A stretch of DNA of 64,000 nucleotides from Bacteroidales bacterium (GTDB lineage: Bacteria > Bacteroidota > Bacteroidia > Bacteroidales > TTA-H9): assembly GCA_028689615.1 (NCBI GenBank), contig JAQVCV010000006.1, positions 40,682-104,681 of the forward strand, written 5' to 3'. The notes beneath the pieces were generated by a model. The model was not told the DNA's origin. It made no database searches and saw only the letters and a list, made by a program, of their open reading frames with translations. Below are positions 10,161 through 19,777 of this stretch, one piece after another. Every line of letters begins with the position of its first letter. Within the stretch, counting starts at the first letter, position 1. A program made the position numbers and the translations under genes.

Positions 10161-11261
10161 ATGAAAAGAATCGTTACGCTAATGTCGGCTCTGGCTGTAT
10201 TGAGTGCCGGTGCTCAAAATTATCAGGTTCTCAACAAATTAGGAGAACCACTAACAAATGGCACCACCATAACCATGGGAGGAGCCGTTGGACCAACTGC
10301 CGGTGTTGCCCATTTGGATGTAAAAAACGTTGGTTCAGAACCACTCAACCTGATGGCAAAGAAAATTGTCATTACCTCAGATCCTAATCAGGTTACAATG
10401 TTTTGCTGGAAATATTGTTATCCCCCATTTGTTACCAATCCGACCGATACAGTTGTGCTTTTACCCGATTCTGTTTTCTCCGGATTCTCTGCTGATTTCA
10501 TCTCCCCTCAGGATGTTTATCTCCCAATTGAGGTTCGTTACGTAATTTTCAAAGCTGAAGATCCCAACGACAGCATCTCCTTCTCTTACCGTTACATTCC
10601 TTCCAGTTTTCAAATGAAACATGGCAACGAACTGCTCTCGTCTGAGTCAGTTGTTGAAGTAACAGCCCCTGTGGTTGATGAAGCTAAAGTTGAAATTCAC
10701 CTGCAGAATGTTTCCAATGCATCGGCAGATGTTTTGGTAAGACGTACCGATTTGAGCACCCTGGCCGGAGCCGCTAATTATTTCTGCTGGAAGGAGTGTT
10801 ACAGCCCAAGCGTCTTTGTTTCACCTGATGACCAATTCGTTACCATTGCACCTGGTGCCACTACCGAAAACTTCAGCGGACACTACATGGCCAACAACCA
10901 ATTCGGATCGTCAGTAACACGTTACACTTTCTTTGACAAGCGCAACCCTGCTGACTCAACATGGTTTCTTGTCAGATATACTACAGATGGTACTGGCGTT
11001 TCTGATTTACAAAACAATACTTTCAATTGTAGGCCAAACCCTGCTACCAATCAAGTGACCATATCCTTCAACCAATCGATTGCTGATGGCAACTTGAACA
11101 TTTACAACCTTAACGGAACATTAATCCGTTCTATTCAACTAGAGAACGGAATGTCTGAGCTTGGGATATCGGTATCAGACCTTGCTAGCGGAGTGTATTT
11201 CTACACAATTGAAACCGCCGGCAAGCGCCTTGCTGCCAACAAACTTGTTATAGCCAGGTAA
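10161..11261 (+). CDS. T9SS-sorted secreted protein with two CWxxCY-containing repeats
   Basis: ATG at 10161 (MKRIVTLMSALAVLSAGAQ); FCWKYCYPPF and FCWKECYSPS repeats; C-terminal GVYFYTIETAGKRLAANKLVIAR. Confidence 0.75.
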   Translation: MKRIVTLMSALAVLSAGAQNYQVLNKLGEPLTNGTTITMGGAVGPTAGVAHLDVKNVGSEPLNLMAKKIVITSDPNQVTMFCWKYCYPPFVTNPTDTVVLLPDSVFSGFSADFISPQDVYLPIEVRYVIFKAEDPNDSISFSYRYIPSSFQMKHGNELLSSESVVEVTAPVVDEAKVEIHLQNVSNASADVLVRRTDLSTLAGAANYFCWKECYSPSVFVSPDDQFVTIAPGATTENFSGHYMANNQFGSSVTRYTFFDKRNPADSTWFLVRYTTDGTGVSDLQNNTFNCRPNPATNQVTISFNQSIADGNLNIYNLNGTLIRSIQLENGMSELGISVSDLASGVYFYTIETAGKRLAANKLVIAR

Positions 11262-11293
11262 TTACAGGCTAAAACTTCAATAAATCAATGAAG

Positions 11294-11330
11294 CAGGGAA
11301 ATCACAACAAGGATTTCCCTGTTTTCTTTT
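11294..11330 (+). terminator. Rho-independent terminator
   Basis: cagggaaatc-loop-gatttccctg followed by T-rich tract. Confidence 0.75.
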
Positions 11331-11369
11331 CGTAAGTTTGCATTCAGACTTAACAAAGCCCTTTTGAGG

Positions 11370-12080
11370 ATGGACTATTGCTCGATAATGTTGATTGTTG
11401 TTCTGTTTCTGGTGTTGGTTTTCTTTTTTTATCAACATTATAAACCAAACGTATCACAAAAGAACAGCTTGCTTCAAACCCTGCATCTTGTTCAATATCG
11501 CTATCAATGCGATCCTCATTGCCTTCTAAATCAGATAAACAGCCTTGCCTCTCAAACAACAAGATTAAATTCCAATGAGTTGCAAACGCGAATAATCGAA
11601 TTTGGGAGAGGCTTGAGAAGAAACTTAACCTATTCGACCCAGATATTGCAAACTATAAACCAGCAGATTGAGGAATCTGAGATGGTTATTAAAAGAGAAT
11701 ATAGCCAAACAATTCCACCTGTAAATTTGAATTGTAGTTTGGAAACCACTGATATTGTTTGGCAGTTGCTCCCTTCGCATATCCTCCCCAACCTTGTAAA
11801 AGCTATCCTGAGAGCCAACAACCAAAACCAGATAAAGGAGATTCGCATTGAGTTCAGAATGTTAGCACAAGATGTTCTTATCACCTTTAACCCCATCCCC
11901 CACGCGCGTTTTGAGCTGCCAAAAGGGTTACCATTTGAGTTGCTTTGTGCCCAGAAAAACTACTTCAACTCAGTTGTAAAAAATTCATTTTCAATAAATT
12001 TTGATAACTCAAACCCTGTTAATTGCTCTTTTAAAGTTACCTATAATACCCGTGCCAACAGGTTCGGTTCTACAAAATGA
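11370..12080 (+). CDS. Degenerate LytS-type histidine kinase-like protein (putative pseudokinase)
   Basis: TM helix then CDPHCLLNQINSLAS, aligning with NPHFLFNSLNSIAS of LytS kinases; N and G boxes not recognisable; ATGA overlap with trmH. Confidence 0.5.
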   Translation: MDYCSIMLIVVLFLVLVFFFYQHYKPNVSQKNSLLQTLHLVQYRYQCDPHCLLNQINSLASQTTRLNSNELQTRIIEFGRGLRRNLTYSTQILQTINQQIEESEMVIKREYSQTIPPVNLNCSLETTDIVWQLLPSHILPNLVKAILRANNQNQIKEIRIEFRMLAQDVLITFNPIPHARFELPKGLPFELLCAQKNYFNSVVKNSFSINFDNSNPVNCSFKVTYNTRANRFGSTK

Positions 12081-12787
12081 TTATGGATACACATAAAAAA
12101 CTTCAACTCATTCAATATCTGGAAACTTTCCTGACCGAATCCAGAAAAAGCCGCTTTGACGAAGTTATCAGGCACCGTATGCGTCATCTGACAGTAGTCC
12201 TCGAAAACGTATATCAATCACACAATACAAGTGCTGTGCTTCGTAGTGCCGATTGCCTTGGAATACAAGATGTTCATATTATCGAAAACAACAACAATTA
12301 CCAGATAAATCCCGATGTAGCACTGGGAGCATCAAAATGGCTGTCGATACACCGTTACAACGGAGAAAAAAACAACACCCCATCAGCCTACAAATGGTTA
12401 AAAAACAACGGTTACGCCGTTTTTGCCACAACTCCACACACACAAAGCTGTACCTTAGAAGACCTCCCTGTAAACAGGCCTTTGGCTCTCGTTTTCGGAA
12501 CTGAAAAGCAGGGACTGACAGATTGGGCCATCGAAAACGCCGACGGGTGGGTTAGAATCCCCATGGTTGGTTTTACTGAAAGTTTCAACATTTCAGTTTC
12601 TGCAGCCCTTTGCATGCATTATCTGGCCGACAAAATACGCAAGAACATTCCCGGATGGGAAATACGACCAAAAGAACTGTTGGACATCAGGTTAGAATGG
12701 ATTAGGAACAGCATCGACCGTTGTGAACTGCTTGAGGAGCGTTTTTTTGAGAAAAATGCAAAACCTCAGCCTAGCTTACTAAAATAA
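12077..12787 (+). CDS. trmH: tRNA (guanosine-2'-O)-methyltransferase, SpoU/TrmH family
   Basis: YQSHNTSAVLRSADCLGIQDVHIIE, LVFGTEKQGLTDWAI, IPMVGFTESFNISVSAALCM. Confidence 0.85.
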   Translation: MIMDTHKKLQLIQYLETFLTESRKSRFDEVIRHRMRHLTVVLENVYQSHNTSAVLRSADCLGIQDVHIIENNNNYQINPDVALGASKWLSIHRYNGEKNNTPSAYKWLKNNGYAVFATTPHTQSCTLEDLPVNRPLALVFGTEKQGLTDWAIENADGWVRIPMVGFTESFNISVSAALCMHYLADKIRKNIPGWEIRPKELLDIRLEWIRNSIDRCELLEERFFEKNAKPQPSLLK

Positions 12788-14154
12788 TTCTGGATCAATT
12801 GCTTGTAGATCGTTCCCCTCTCTTCAAAGTTTTTGAACTGATCATAACTTGAAGCTGCTGGCGACAACAGACAACGCTCATGAGATGGAGTATTGCCGCA
12901 AGCATAAAGAACCATTTGTTCAAACGTTTCAAAATAAACCATTTTCGGGGAGTTTTCGCCAGAGACTTTCAACAACTGCATCATTCTTTTGCCTGCATTC
13001 CCTGTAAAAAGCATCAACTGCACATCGTCAGATTTGATTTGCAACAGTTTGCTGTAATCAATCCCTCGATCATGTCCCCCTAAAAGCAGCGTATGAACCC
13101 TTCCTAACGATTGCAAAGCAGCCAGAGTTGCTTCGGGTATCGTACTTATACTGTCGTTAAAAAACTCGATATTCTTGTGAATTCCAACATATTCAAGCCT
13201 GTGCTCAAGAGGTTGAAAACTTAAGATTCCTTCACGAATCACCTCAACAGGAACTTTATTCAAAAAACATGCAGCAGCAGCGGCAGTAATATTCCCCATA
13301 TTATGCAATCCCCTGAGTCTGGTCGCTGAAAAGTCTGACACAACCTCCCCTTTCATTCCAGAAAGGGTGCAAACTGTTTTTCGACCATCGAAGAAAAAGC
13401 CCTCCTCAACTTCAGAGAGAGAAAAAGGCACGGGCTTGCCCGGGAAAACGCTGCTTTCAACCAGTGTAAGCAAATCTTCATTATCAGCCCCGTAGATAAA
13501 ATAATCAGATTCTAATTGAAATAGAGCGATTCTGCTTTTGGCATACTGGTATGCCTGATAACTTGAATAATGGTCGAGGTGTTCTTCAAAAAGATTGAGG
13601 AACAAGGCAGTACGAGGTGAATGGTTCACCAATTCCAACTGGTGTGAACTCAACTCCATTACAATGTTTGTCTCATTATCAATGGAATCAATAACGCTAA
13701 ACGGTGGAATCCCAATATTTCCGGTAAGGACAGTATTGGGATTGTTCAATTTCATGATATGATAAATCAGGGAAGATGTGGTTGACTTACCTTTGGTGCC
13801 TGTTATTCCTATCACCTGATTGCGGAACAACATTAAAAAGAGTTCTGTTTGTGAAGTAACCTTTGTACGATCGGCATGCTGAAGCAACCCCATTGAAATT
13901 CCGGGGGTTTTAACAATTATATCAAATTGATTCAGACTTTCAAGATACTTTGGCCCTAGAATAAACGTTACTCTTTGCTTATAGTGAGAAAATTGCGCAA
14001 GAACAGGTAAATCCGGATTGCCATCAGCCACGAAAAAGTGCTGATCTGCGAAATTCAACAACAGCCAATCGAGCAAGGCCCTACCCTCACGCCCAAAACC
14101 CAGGATTAAAACACGGCGGTTGCTAATCAAATCAGACAGACTGGGGTTCATCAT
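12766..14154 (-). CDS. murD: Mur ligase, MurD/MurD2-type UDP-MurNAc-L-Ala--glutamate ligase
   Basis: GFGREGRALLDW, GITGTKGKSTTSSLIYHI, ELSSHQLE, LNLFEEHLDHYSS, HNMGNITAAAA; next to murL. Confidence 0.85.
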   Translation of the reverse strand: MMNPSLSDLISNRRVLILGFGREGRALLDWLLLNFADQHFFVADGNPDLPVLAQFSHYKQRVTFILGPKYLESLNQFDIIVKTPGISMGLLQHADRTKVTSQTELFLMLFRNQVIGITGTKGKSTTSSLIYHIMKLNNPNTVLTGNIGIPPFSVIDSIDNETNIVMELSSHQLELVNHSPRTALFLNLFEEHLDHYSSYQAYQYAKSRIALFQLESDYFIYGADNEDLLTLVESSVFPGKPVPFSLSEVEEGFFFDGRKTVCTLSGMKGEVVSDFSATRLRGLHNMGNITAAAAACFLNKVPVEVIREGILSFQPLEHRLEYVGIHKNIEFFNDSISTIPEATLAALQSLGRVHTLLLGGHDRGIDYSKLLQIKSDDVQLMLFTGNAGKRMMQLLKVSGENSPKMVYFETFEQMVLYACGNTPSHERCLLSPAASSYDQFKNFEERGTIYKQLIQNYFSKLG

Positions 14155-14158
14155 TGTG

Positions 14159-15517
14159 TTATTGCAAAAGGTTTTCAAAAACGGCAGGTAAGTTATGGTT
14201 GGAATTGACTTCGGCTAAAAGGCGGTTGAATTCATCAGGGCTCGGTTCTATTTGAAAGTCAGCTAAAAAAGCATTTACCAAATCGGCCTTTTCTCCCTTG
14301 GTGGCTATGTATTGAACAGCGGCCAATACCTCCGATACAGTTCCAACACATTCAAAAGGTTTGGTTGGAGCTTTGCCCGTCAATTCATACAACAAAGGCA
14401 TTAGAGAAATGTCGTCGAGCAAAGGGTGTCCTACCAATTGGTGTACCCTGTTCACACCTAAAAATGGTGCTAGCATTACAGCCGTAAACAAGCATTTGGG
14501 GCATTTTCCGCACCACGAATCAGACTTGCTCCCAACATTGCAACTGCGAAACACCTCGTGATGATCCGGAAAACCACTGAAACGAGATGCGATTTGCAAC
14601 TCGTTAAGAGGCCTCAGGAAACTGAAATAGTTGAAATCTGTAACAAAATTGGTTTTTACATAATGTCTAAAATCATTCTCAAAATCAATTGTTTTAGAGT
14701 ATTGATGGTTGACATTCAAGCCAGGCACTGTGCTTTCATTTGCACTTGCTTCGTTGCTAAGCGCGATATGCCGGGCACCGGTTATGGCAGCTGCTGGTAG
14801 TGTTGCAAAAGCTAATAAAGCCGAAAAAGGAGTATGCCCGTTCAGATAGCCTTCATTATTCAACTTCAGCATAAGGGGATCAAGTTTGCGGCTAACATTA
14901 AATACGTCCTCCTCATTAAAACCAGCACGCAACGCGCACTGTGCCGAAGCACCACGAGGATTAACAATAAAGGGAATTGCATCTAAACCAGCTCTTTTCA
15001 ACAGTTCAAGAGTAACAACAGAGTCTTTTCCTCCACCAACAGGAACAAGAACCCGTTGAGAGAAGTTAGAAAAAGCAGAATTGGGCTTAAGGGCTGTACA
15101 AGTCGATGAAATATCCATAAAATCAGCGATGGAACAAGTGATGTTATTCAGGTAAAAAAACTCACCCAATCCATTGTAGTACAAATTTTTCCACCATTGT
15201 ATATTCTCATCAGTCAGAAATCCCGCTTTAATTACAACCTGAGGAGAGCAAGTAATTTTCCAATAACTCACGAGTTCAGCCAACCCTAAGTTAAAAGCTA
15301 GCAAATCCCATTCACCATTGCGGCCATCAATTTGGTTTTGATAGCGGGGAGGAACATGATAAATAAGTTCAGGCTTAAAAAAGTAAGTATCAGAAATATT
15401 AAAGTTAAACTTGAAGACAATTGTTGTCTGAAAGATTTCTACAGAAAAGCTCTCAAAGGAAAAAACCGGAAAGAGTTTTCTGAATTTTAAAAAATCAAGT
15501 TGTCGGTTCTGGCGCAT
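14159..15517 (-). CDS. murL: UDP-N-acetyl-alpha-D-muramoyl-L-alanyl-L-glutamate epimerase-like
   Basis: PVGGGKDSVVTLELLKRAG, IALSNEASANESTVPGLNVNHQYSKTIDFENDF, CGKCPKCLFT; immediately upstream of a Mur ligase. Confidence 0.8.
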   Translation of the reverse strand: MRQNRQLDFLKFRKLFPVFSFESFSVEIFQTTIVFKFNFNISDTYFFKPELIYHVPPRYQNQIDGRNGEWDLLAFNLGLAELVSYWKITCSPQVVIKAGFLTDENIQWWKNLYYNGLGEFFYLNNITCSIADFMDISSTCTALKPNSAFSNFSQRVLVPVGGGKDSVVTLELLKRAGLDAIPFIVNPRGASAQCALRAGFNEEDVFNVSRKLDPLMLKLNNEGYLNGHTPFSALLAFATLPAAAITGARHIALSNEASANESTVPGLNVNHQYSKTIDFENDFRHYVKTNFVTDFNYFSFLRPLNELQIASRFSGFPDHHEVFRSCNVGSKSDSWCGKCPKCLFTAVMLAPFLGVNRVHQLVGHPLLDDISLMPLLYELTGKAPTKPFECVGTVSEVLAAVQYIATKGEKADLVNAFLADFQIEPSPDEFNRLLAEVNSNHNLPAVFENLLQ

Positions 15518-15617
15518 CAAATTGGAATGGTATTAAATTTGCGAACGAGGATGAGCTTACAGTTGAATGCTCTCAATAAAGAAGGAGCAAAATTATGAAA
15601 AACCCCACACAACGCTT

Positions 15618-16208
15618 ATGAACAATCAAAATGAGCCCCCGGGCAATGGCTTTAGCAAGCTTAAACCAAGTGCAGGAAAAATTCTTATTTCTGAACCATT
15701 TATGAACGATTTTTTCTTTGGTCGTTCAGTTGTACTTCTGGCAGAGCATAACCATGAAGGGAGTGTTGGCGTGGTGATCAATAAGCCATTAAAATACAGG
15801 GTGAAAGACATACTTGACGACTTGATCGACTACGATGATTTTTTATATCTGGGAGGTCCTGTAAACAAGGAGCACCTGCTGTATGTGCACACATTAGGAG
15901 ATTCGGTTCCCGGGTCTGTCGATTTAACTGGTGGCTTTTGGTGGGGAGGCGACTTGCAACGCATCAAGCATTTAATTACTGCAAGAGTTGCCAATCCGAA
16001 CAACCTCCGATTTTTTTCAGGTTATTCGGGTTGGTCGTCGGGTCAATTGGAAGGTGAACTCAAACGCCGATCGTGGCTCATCTCAAATAGCAACACCCAG
16101 GTAATTCTTGACTCCAGGGCAGACAGGATATGGAGAAACAGCGTTTTGCAAGCAGGAAAGAGGTTTTCCTCCTGGGTAAACTTCCCTTTAAGTCCAGAAT
16201 TAAACTAG
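15618..16208 (+). CDS. YqgE/AlgH family protein
   Basis: GKILISEPFMNDFFFGRSVVLLAEHNHEGSVGVVINKPL. Confidence 0.85.
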   Translation: MNNQNEPPGNGFSKLKPSAGKILISEPFMNDFFFGRSVVLLAEHNHEGSVGVVINKPLKYRVKDILDDLIDYDDFLYLGGPVNKEHLLYVHTLGDSVPGSVDLTGGFWWGGDLQRIKHLITARVANPNNLRFFSGYSGWSSGQLEGELKRRSWLISNSNTQVILDSRADRIWRNSVLQAGKRFSSWVNFPLSPELN

Positions 16209-16268
16209 ATCCATTGTCCGGTTTTCCTTCAGAAAACCCATACCTTTGCAACTTTTAAATTTAAAGTG

Positions 16269-16907
16269 ATGAGCCAGTTGCTTCAGATACATCCTGACAA
16301 TCCCAATCCGCGACATATTAAAACTGTTCTTGAATGCCTGCGCGATGGGGGCATAATTATTTATCCAACAGATACTGTTTATGGAATGGGTTGTGATCCA
16401 AAGCAATCCAAAGCCTTTGACAGGCTTGCCCAAATCAAGGGGATCAAAAGAGATAAAGCCGATTTTTCGTTAATCTGCCACGATCTGAAGCAACTTTCAG
16501 ATTTTACCCGTCCCATAAGCAATGATGTTTTTCGGATGATGAAACGGCTTTTGCCCGGCCCATACACCTTTATTCTTGAAGCCAACAACAACGTTCCCAG
16601 GCTTTTTCAGAGCAAAAAGAAAACAGTTGGAATCAGGGTTCCTGACAACAATATCATTACTACCGTTGTAAGAGAATACGGCAGCCCGATAGCGAACACC
16701 TCAATACACGATGAAGACACTTTGCTTGAATACATTACTGATCCGGAATTGATTTTCGAGCGGTACGAAAAGTTGGTGGATATCGTAATTGACGGTGGCT
16801 ACGGCGATAATGAAGCATCAACAATCATCGATTGTTCTGCTGACGAATTGGTGCTGGTGCGCGAAGGAAAAGGAAGTGTGGATGGGGTTTTGTCCTTACG
16901 AAATTGA
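16269..16907 (+). CDS. L-threonylcarbamoyladenylate synthase family (Sua5/YciO/YrdC)
   Basis: GGIIIYPTDTVYGMGCDPKQSKAFDRLAQIKGI. Confidence 0.85.
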   Translation: MSQLLQIHPDNPNPRHIKTVLECLRDGGIIIYPTDTVYGMGCDPKQSKAFDRLAQIKGIKRDKADFSLICHDLKQLSDFTRPISNDVFRMMKRLLPGPYTFILEANNNVPRLFQSKKKTVGIRVPDNNIITTVVREYGSPIANTSIHDEDTLLEYITDPELIFERYEKLVDIVIDGGYGDNEASTIIDCSADELVLVREGKGSVDGVLSLRN

Positions 16908-17018
16908 TAAACAGTGTATAAAAATATTTCATGAATTTTTTTTGAAAAAAACATGTCTAATGTTTGGCTGGTAAAGGAAAAACCCCTACCTTTGCAGCCT
17001 CAAAACCAGAGAACGGAA

Positions 17019-17091
17019 GACTAAGTAGCTCAGCAGGTAGAGCACATCCCTTTTAAGGATGGGGTCCTGGGTTCGAGCCCCAGCTTGGTCA
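17019..17091 (+). tRNA. tRNA-Lys (anticodon TTT)
   Basis: gactaag...cttggtc acceptor pairing, D loop agctcagcaggtagagc, anticodon loop cttttaa, T arm ggttcgagccc. Confidence 0.95.
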
Positions 17092-17093
17092 CA

Positions 17094-17121
17094 AAAAAAC
17101 CGCCGAAAGGCGGTTTTTTTG
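17094..17121 (+). terminator. Terminator downstream of tRNA-Lys
   Basis: accgcc-gaaa-ggcggtttttttg. Confidence 0.85.
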
Positions 17122-17154
17122 TTTTATCAACTTTTAAAAAACTTCTTAAAAAGG

Positions 17155-17559
17155 CTAATACACCAGCATATCGCTCAGTTTGTTGTCGCTCAGGTATTTT
17201 TTAATTTCAACGGTAGTTTTATTAACAATACCACCCATCAAGCACTTGCTAAAAGGGCATACCTGCCGTTCGAGCGGACAACCAGTAGGTACGATAGGGC
17301 CTTCAATGCACTCGTAAATTTCGAGAAGTGAGATTGACGCAGGATTTTTGGCTAGTACAAAACCACCCGATGGGCCTCTTGTTGATTTAACGAGGCCTTC
17401 CTTTACAAGTCGTTGCATCACTTTTGCCAGATGATTACGCGACGATCCTGTACGCTCAGCGATCATCCCTACATTAATCAGAGTTTCTGATTTCGCTATC
17501 AGCACCATAGCATGTATAGCTATGGATGAAGCCTCTGATAACTGGACAATTTTATTCAT
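17155..17559 (-). CDS. Rrf2 family transcriptional regulator (cysteine-containing)
   Basis: N-terminal winged helix; CPLERQVCPFSKC cysteine cluster. Confidence 0.85.
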   Translation of the reverse strand: MNKIVQLSEASSIAIHAMVLIAKSETLINVGMIAERTGSSRNHLAKVMQRLVKEGLVKSTRGPSGGFVLAKNPASISLLEIYECIEGPIVPTGCPLERQVCPFSKCLMGGIVNKTTVEIKKYLSDNKLSDMLVY

Positions 17560-17674
17560 AAATAAGTATTTGAATGCGCAAATATCCTGATAATTTATCA
17601 AACAAGCATCAAATTGCTGCCAATTAATAAAGAAATAAACAACGTGATTGAATAGCGATAATCCAGTATAACAA

Positions 17675-18457
17675 TCAGTTTACCCTGATAAAGTTATAAG
17701 TGATGTATCCTTTTTGCTCTTCAACTGCAGCCGGATCGGGTGTAAATTTACTTTTAAGAGCAGCTTCCCGGGCCACTTTCCACAGCCCCTGATCGGTGAC
17801 TGTAGTTCCAATATTGGTATCAGGAATGCGTTTACCTGCCACAGCTCTGATCACATTGCCCTGCCTGTCAACGATTATTTCAACCACCACACGTCCTTGT
17901 TCCTGCGAGTTATACGGTGGTTCGTTCAGATAAACTTTACCACGTCCTGTTAGATTGAAAGAGACGCCGCTGTTGCCCTGCCCAGTTCCTGTATAATTAT
18001 TGGAATTTGGGTTCCCGTTTGGCTTTCCCTGGTCTCCCTGACCACCAGCTATGCCTTGCGACGCATTTGCGTTTCCATTGGTCTTCCCTTTGTACAAAGC
18101 ATTTGCATTTACCACAGGTTCAGATGGTTTGGTTTCTTCGGGTTTCTTCTTTTCTTCAACAGGTTTTTCATCTTTCTTGTTCTTCCCTTTATCGGCAAGG
18201 GCCACTGATTCGGGATCAGGACTCGACATCACTTGTCCCTGATCGGCCTTTTGGGCAGGAGAAGATGCTGGCTGAGCAACATTAGCAGAAGGTGAAGTAC
18301 CAAGTCCCTGATCGCTAAACCCAAGATTCACCTCAACCCCTTCTTCACCGGGCAGAGGCAGAGGAGTAGAAAAACCAAGGTAAAGCAACGCAAGCAACAA
18401 CAATCCATGAAAAATCACAGTTCCTGCAAGAGCTTTTTTGTTGTCGTTGGTAAGCAT
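17675..18457 (-). CDS. tonB: Energy transducer TonB family protein
   Basis: TM helix, Pro/Lys/Glu linker, C-terminal GRVVVEIIVDRQGNVIRA; downstream of exbD. Confidence 0.8.
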   Translation of the reverse strand: MLTNDNKKALAGTVIFHGLLLLALLYLGFSTPLPLPGEEGVEVNLGFSDQGLGTSPSANVAQPASSPAQKADQGQVMSSPDPESVALADKGKNKKDEKPVEEKKKPEETKPSEPVVNANALYKGKTNGNANASQGIAGGQGDQGKPNGNPNSNNYTGTGQGNSGVSFNLTGRGKVYLNEPPYNSQEQGRVVVEIIVDRQGNVIRAVAGKRIPDTNIGTTVTDQGLWKVAREAALKSKFTPDPAAVEEQKGYITYNFIRVN

Positions 18458-18461
18458 CACC

Positions 18462-18899
18462 TTATGGGTTTGCGGGTTTGGTTGCAAGAATCACTTTAAA
18501 CTTATTACCAGTTTGTGAATTCAGTTCGTTTACAATATCGAAAACATTCACGATGTACTGTACGGGAACCGTTTTATCGCAGCGGAGAACTACTGAAGCA
18601 TCTTCAGGTTGGCCGTTCAGGCTGGAGGAGATGAATTCAGAAAGTACGTTTAGATCGGCCACAATTGGCCTCCCGTTTTTATTTGCATCAACCTGATACT
18701 GAAATTTATCATCGATGTAAACGGTTACCGTTTGACGTGCCATAGTTTTGCTTTTGCTATCGGGCAGAAGCAATTTAACGGCGTTTGGACTAACTAATGT
18801 ACTGGTTATCATAAAGAATATCAGTAAAAGAAAGACCAAATCCGACATGGAGGCAGTGCTAAAGTCGAGCCGGCGTTTATTTCTTGTGTTAATAGCCAT
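18462..18899 (-). CDS. exbD: ExbD/TolR biopolymer transport protein
   Basis: FSTASMSDLVFLLLIFFMITSTLV. Confidence 0.9.
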   Translation of the reverse strand: MAINTRNKRRLDFSTASMSDLVFLLLIFFMITSTLVSPNAVKLLLPDSKSKTMARQTVTVYIDDKFQYQVDANKNGRPIVADLNVLSEFISSSLNGQPEDASVVLRCDKTVPVQYIVNVFDIVNELNSQTGNKFKVILATKPANP

Positions 18900-18910
18900 A
18901 TCGAGAGAAA

Positions 18911-19636
18911 TTACGAAGCAGGTTCGTTGAGCAGATCCATGAATTCGGTAGCTGTAGCTTCTAGTTTGAAAACCAGCTTCTCAATTCTGGCAACCAGAAT
19001 GTTGTAGGCTACATATGCTAAAATTCCAACAATAAGTCCACCTACCGTTGTAACCATAGCTTCATAAATGCCACTTGAAAGAATTTGTATATCGATGTTG
19101 TTACCGGCCATGGCCATGTTGTAGAACGCTTTTATCATACCTGTAACAGTCCCAAGAAAGCCGAGCATGGGACCTGCTCCCGAAATGGTGGCCAACCCGG
19201 CAATATTCTTCTCAAGTTTTGAAACTTCGAGTTTTCCAACGTTTTCAATCGTGGCATTAATGTCATTCAACGGACGCCCCAACCGTGAAAGGCCTTTTTC
19301 AATCATCCGGGCAATCGGAGAGTTGTTGGCTTTACACAAAGCTTTTGCAGCATCTAGTTTTCCGTCGTGAATAAAATCACGCAGGTTGTTCATAAAATTT
19401 CCATCTTCACGTGAAGCCCGATTTATGGCCAGATACCTGTCGATGAATATATAGACTGCAATGAGGCTCATAATGCCTAAAACGGCCATGATCCAACCGC
19501 CTTTAAGAGCCAGATCAAAGGCTGGCAACGATACTTCACCGGCAACTTCTGTAGCTGCAGACTGAATGCGTTGAAGAGTGTCGGATACAGTGCCACTTAC
19601 GGGCATTGTTTGTAGAAAGAATCCTGCTAACATCAT
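18911..19636 (-). CDS. exbB: MotA/TolQ/ExbB proton channel
   Basis: GLATISGAGPMLGFLGTVTGMIKAF. Confidence 0.9.
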   Translation of the reverse strand: MMLAGFFLQTMPVSGTVSDTLQRIQSAATEVAGEVSLPAFDLALKGGWIMAVLGIMSLIAVYIFIDRYLAINRASREDGNFMNNLRDFIHDGKLDAAKALCKANNSPIARMIEKGLSRLGRPLNDINATIENVGKLEVSKLEKNIAGLATISGAGPMLGFLGTVTGMIKAFYNMAMAGNNIDIQILSSGIYEAMVTTVGGLIVGILAYVAYNILVARIEKLVFKLEATATEFMDLLNEPAS

Positions 19637-19777
19637 ATTAATGCAAATTTGTGGCTAAATTAACGCTTACAATCAACCAATGAAAACCTCAACCACCAAA
19701 TTTTGTCAACAGGTGGCTGTTGATAACCATAACTTCTTAAACAGCAATTTAGTATTTTCTGCCATTTTTTTAAAATG

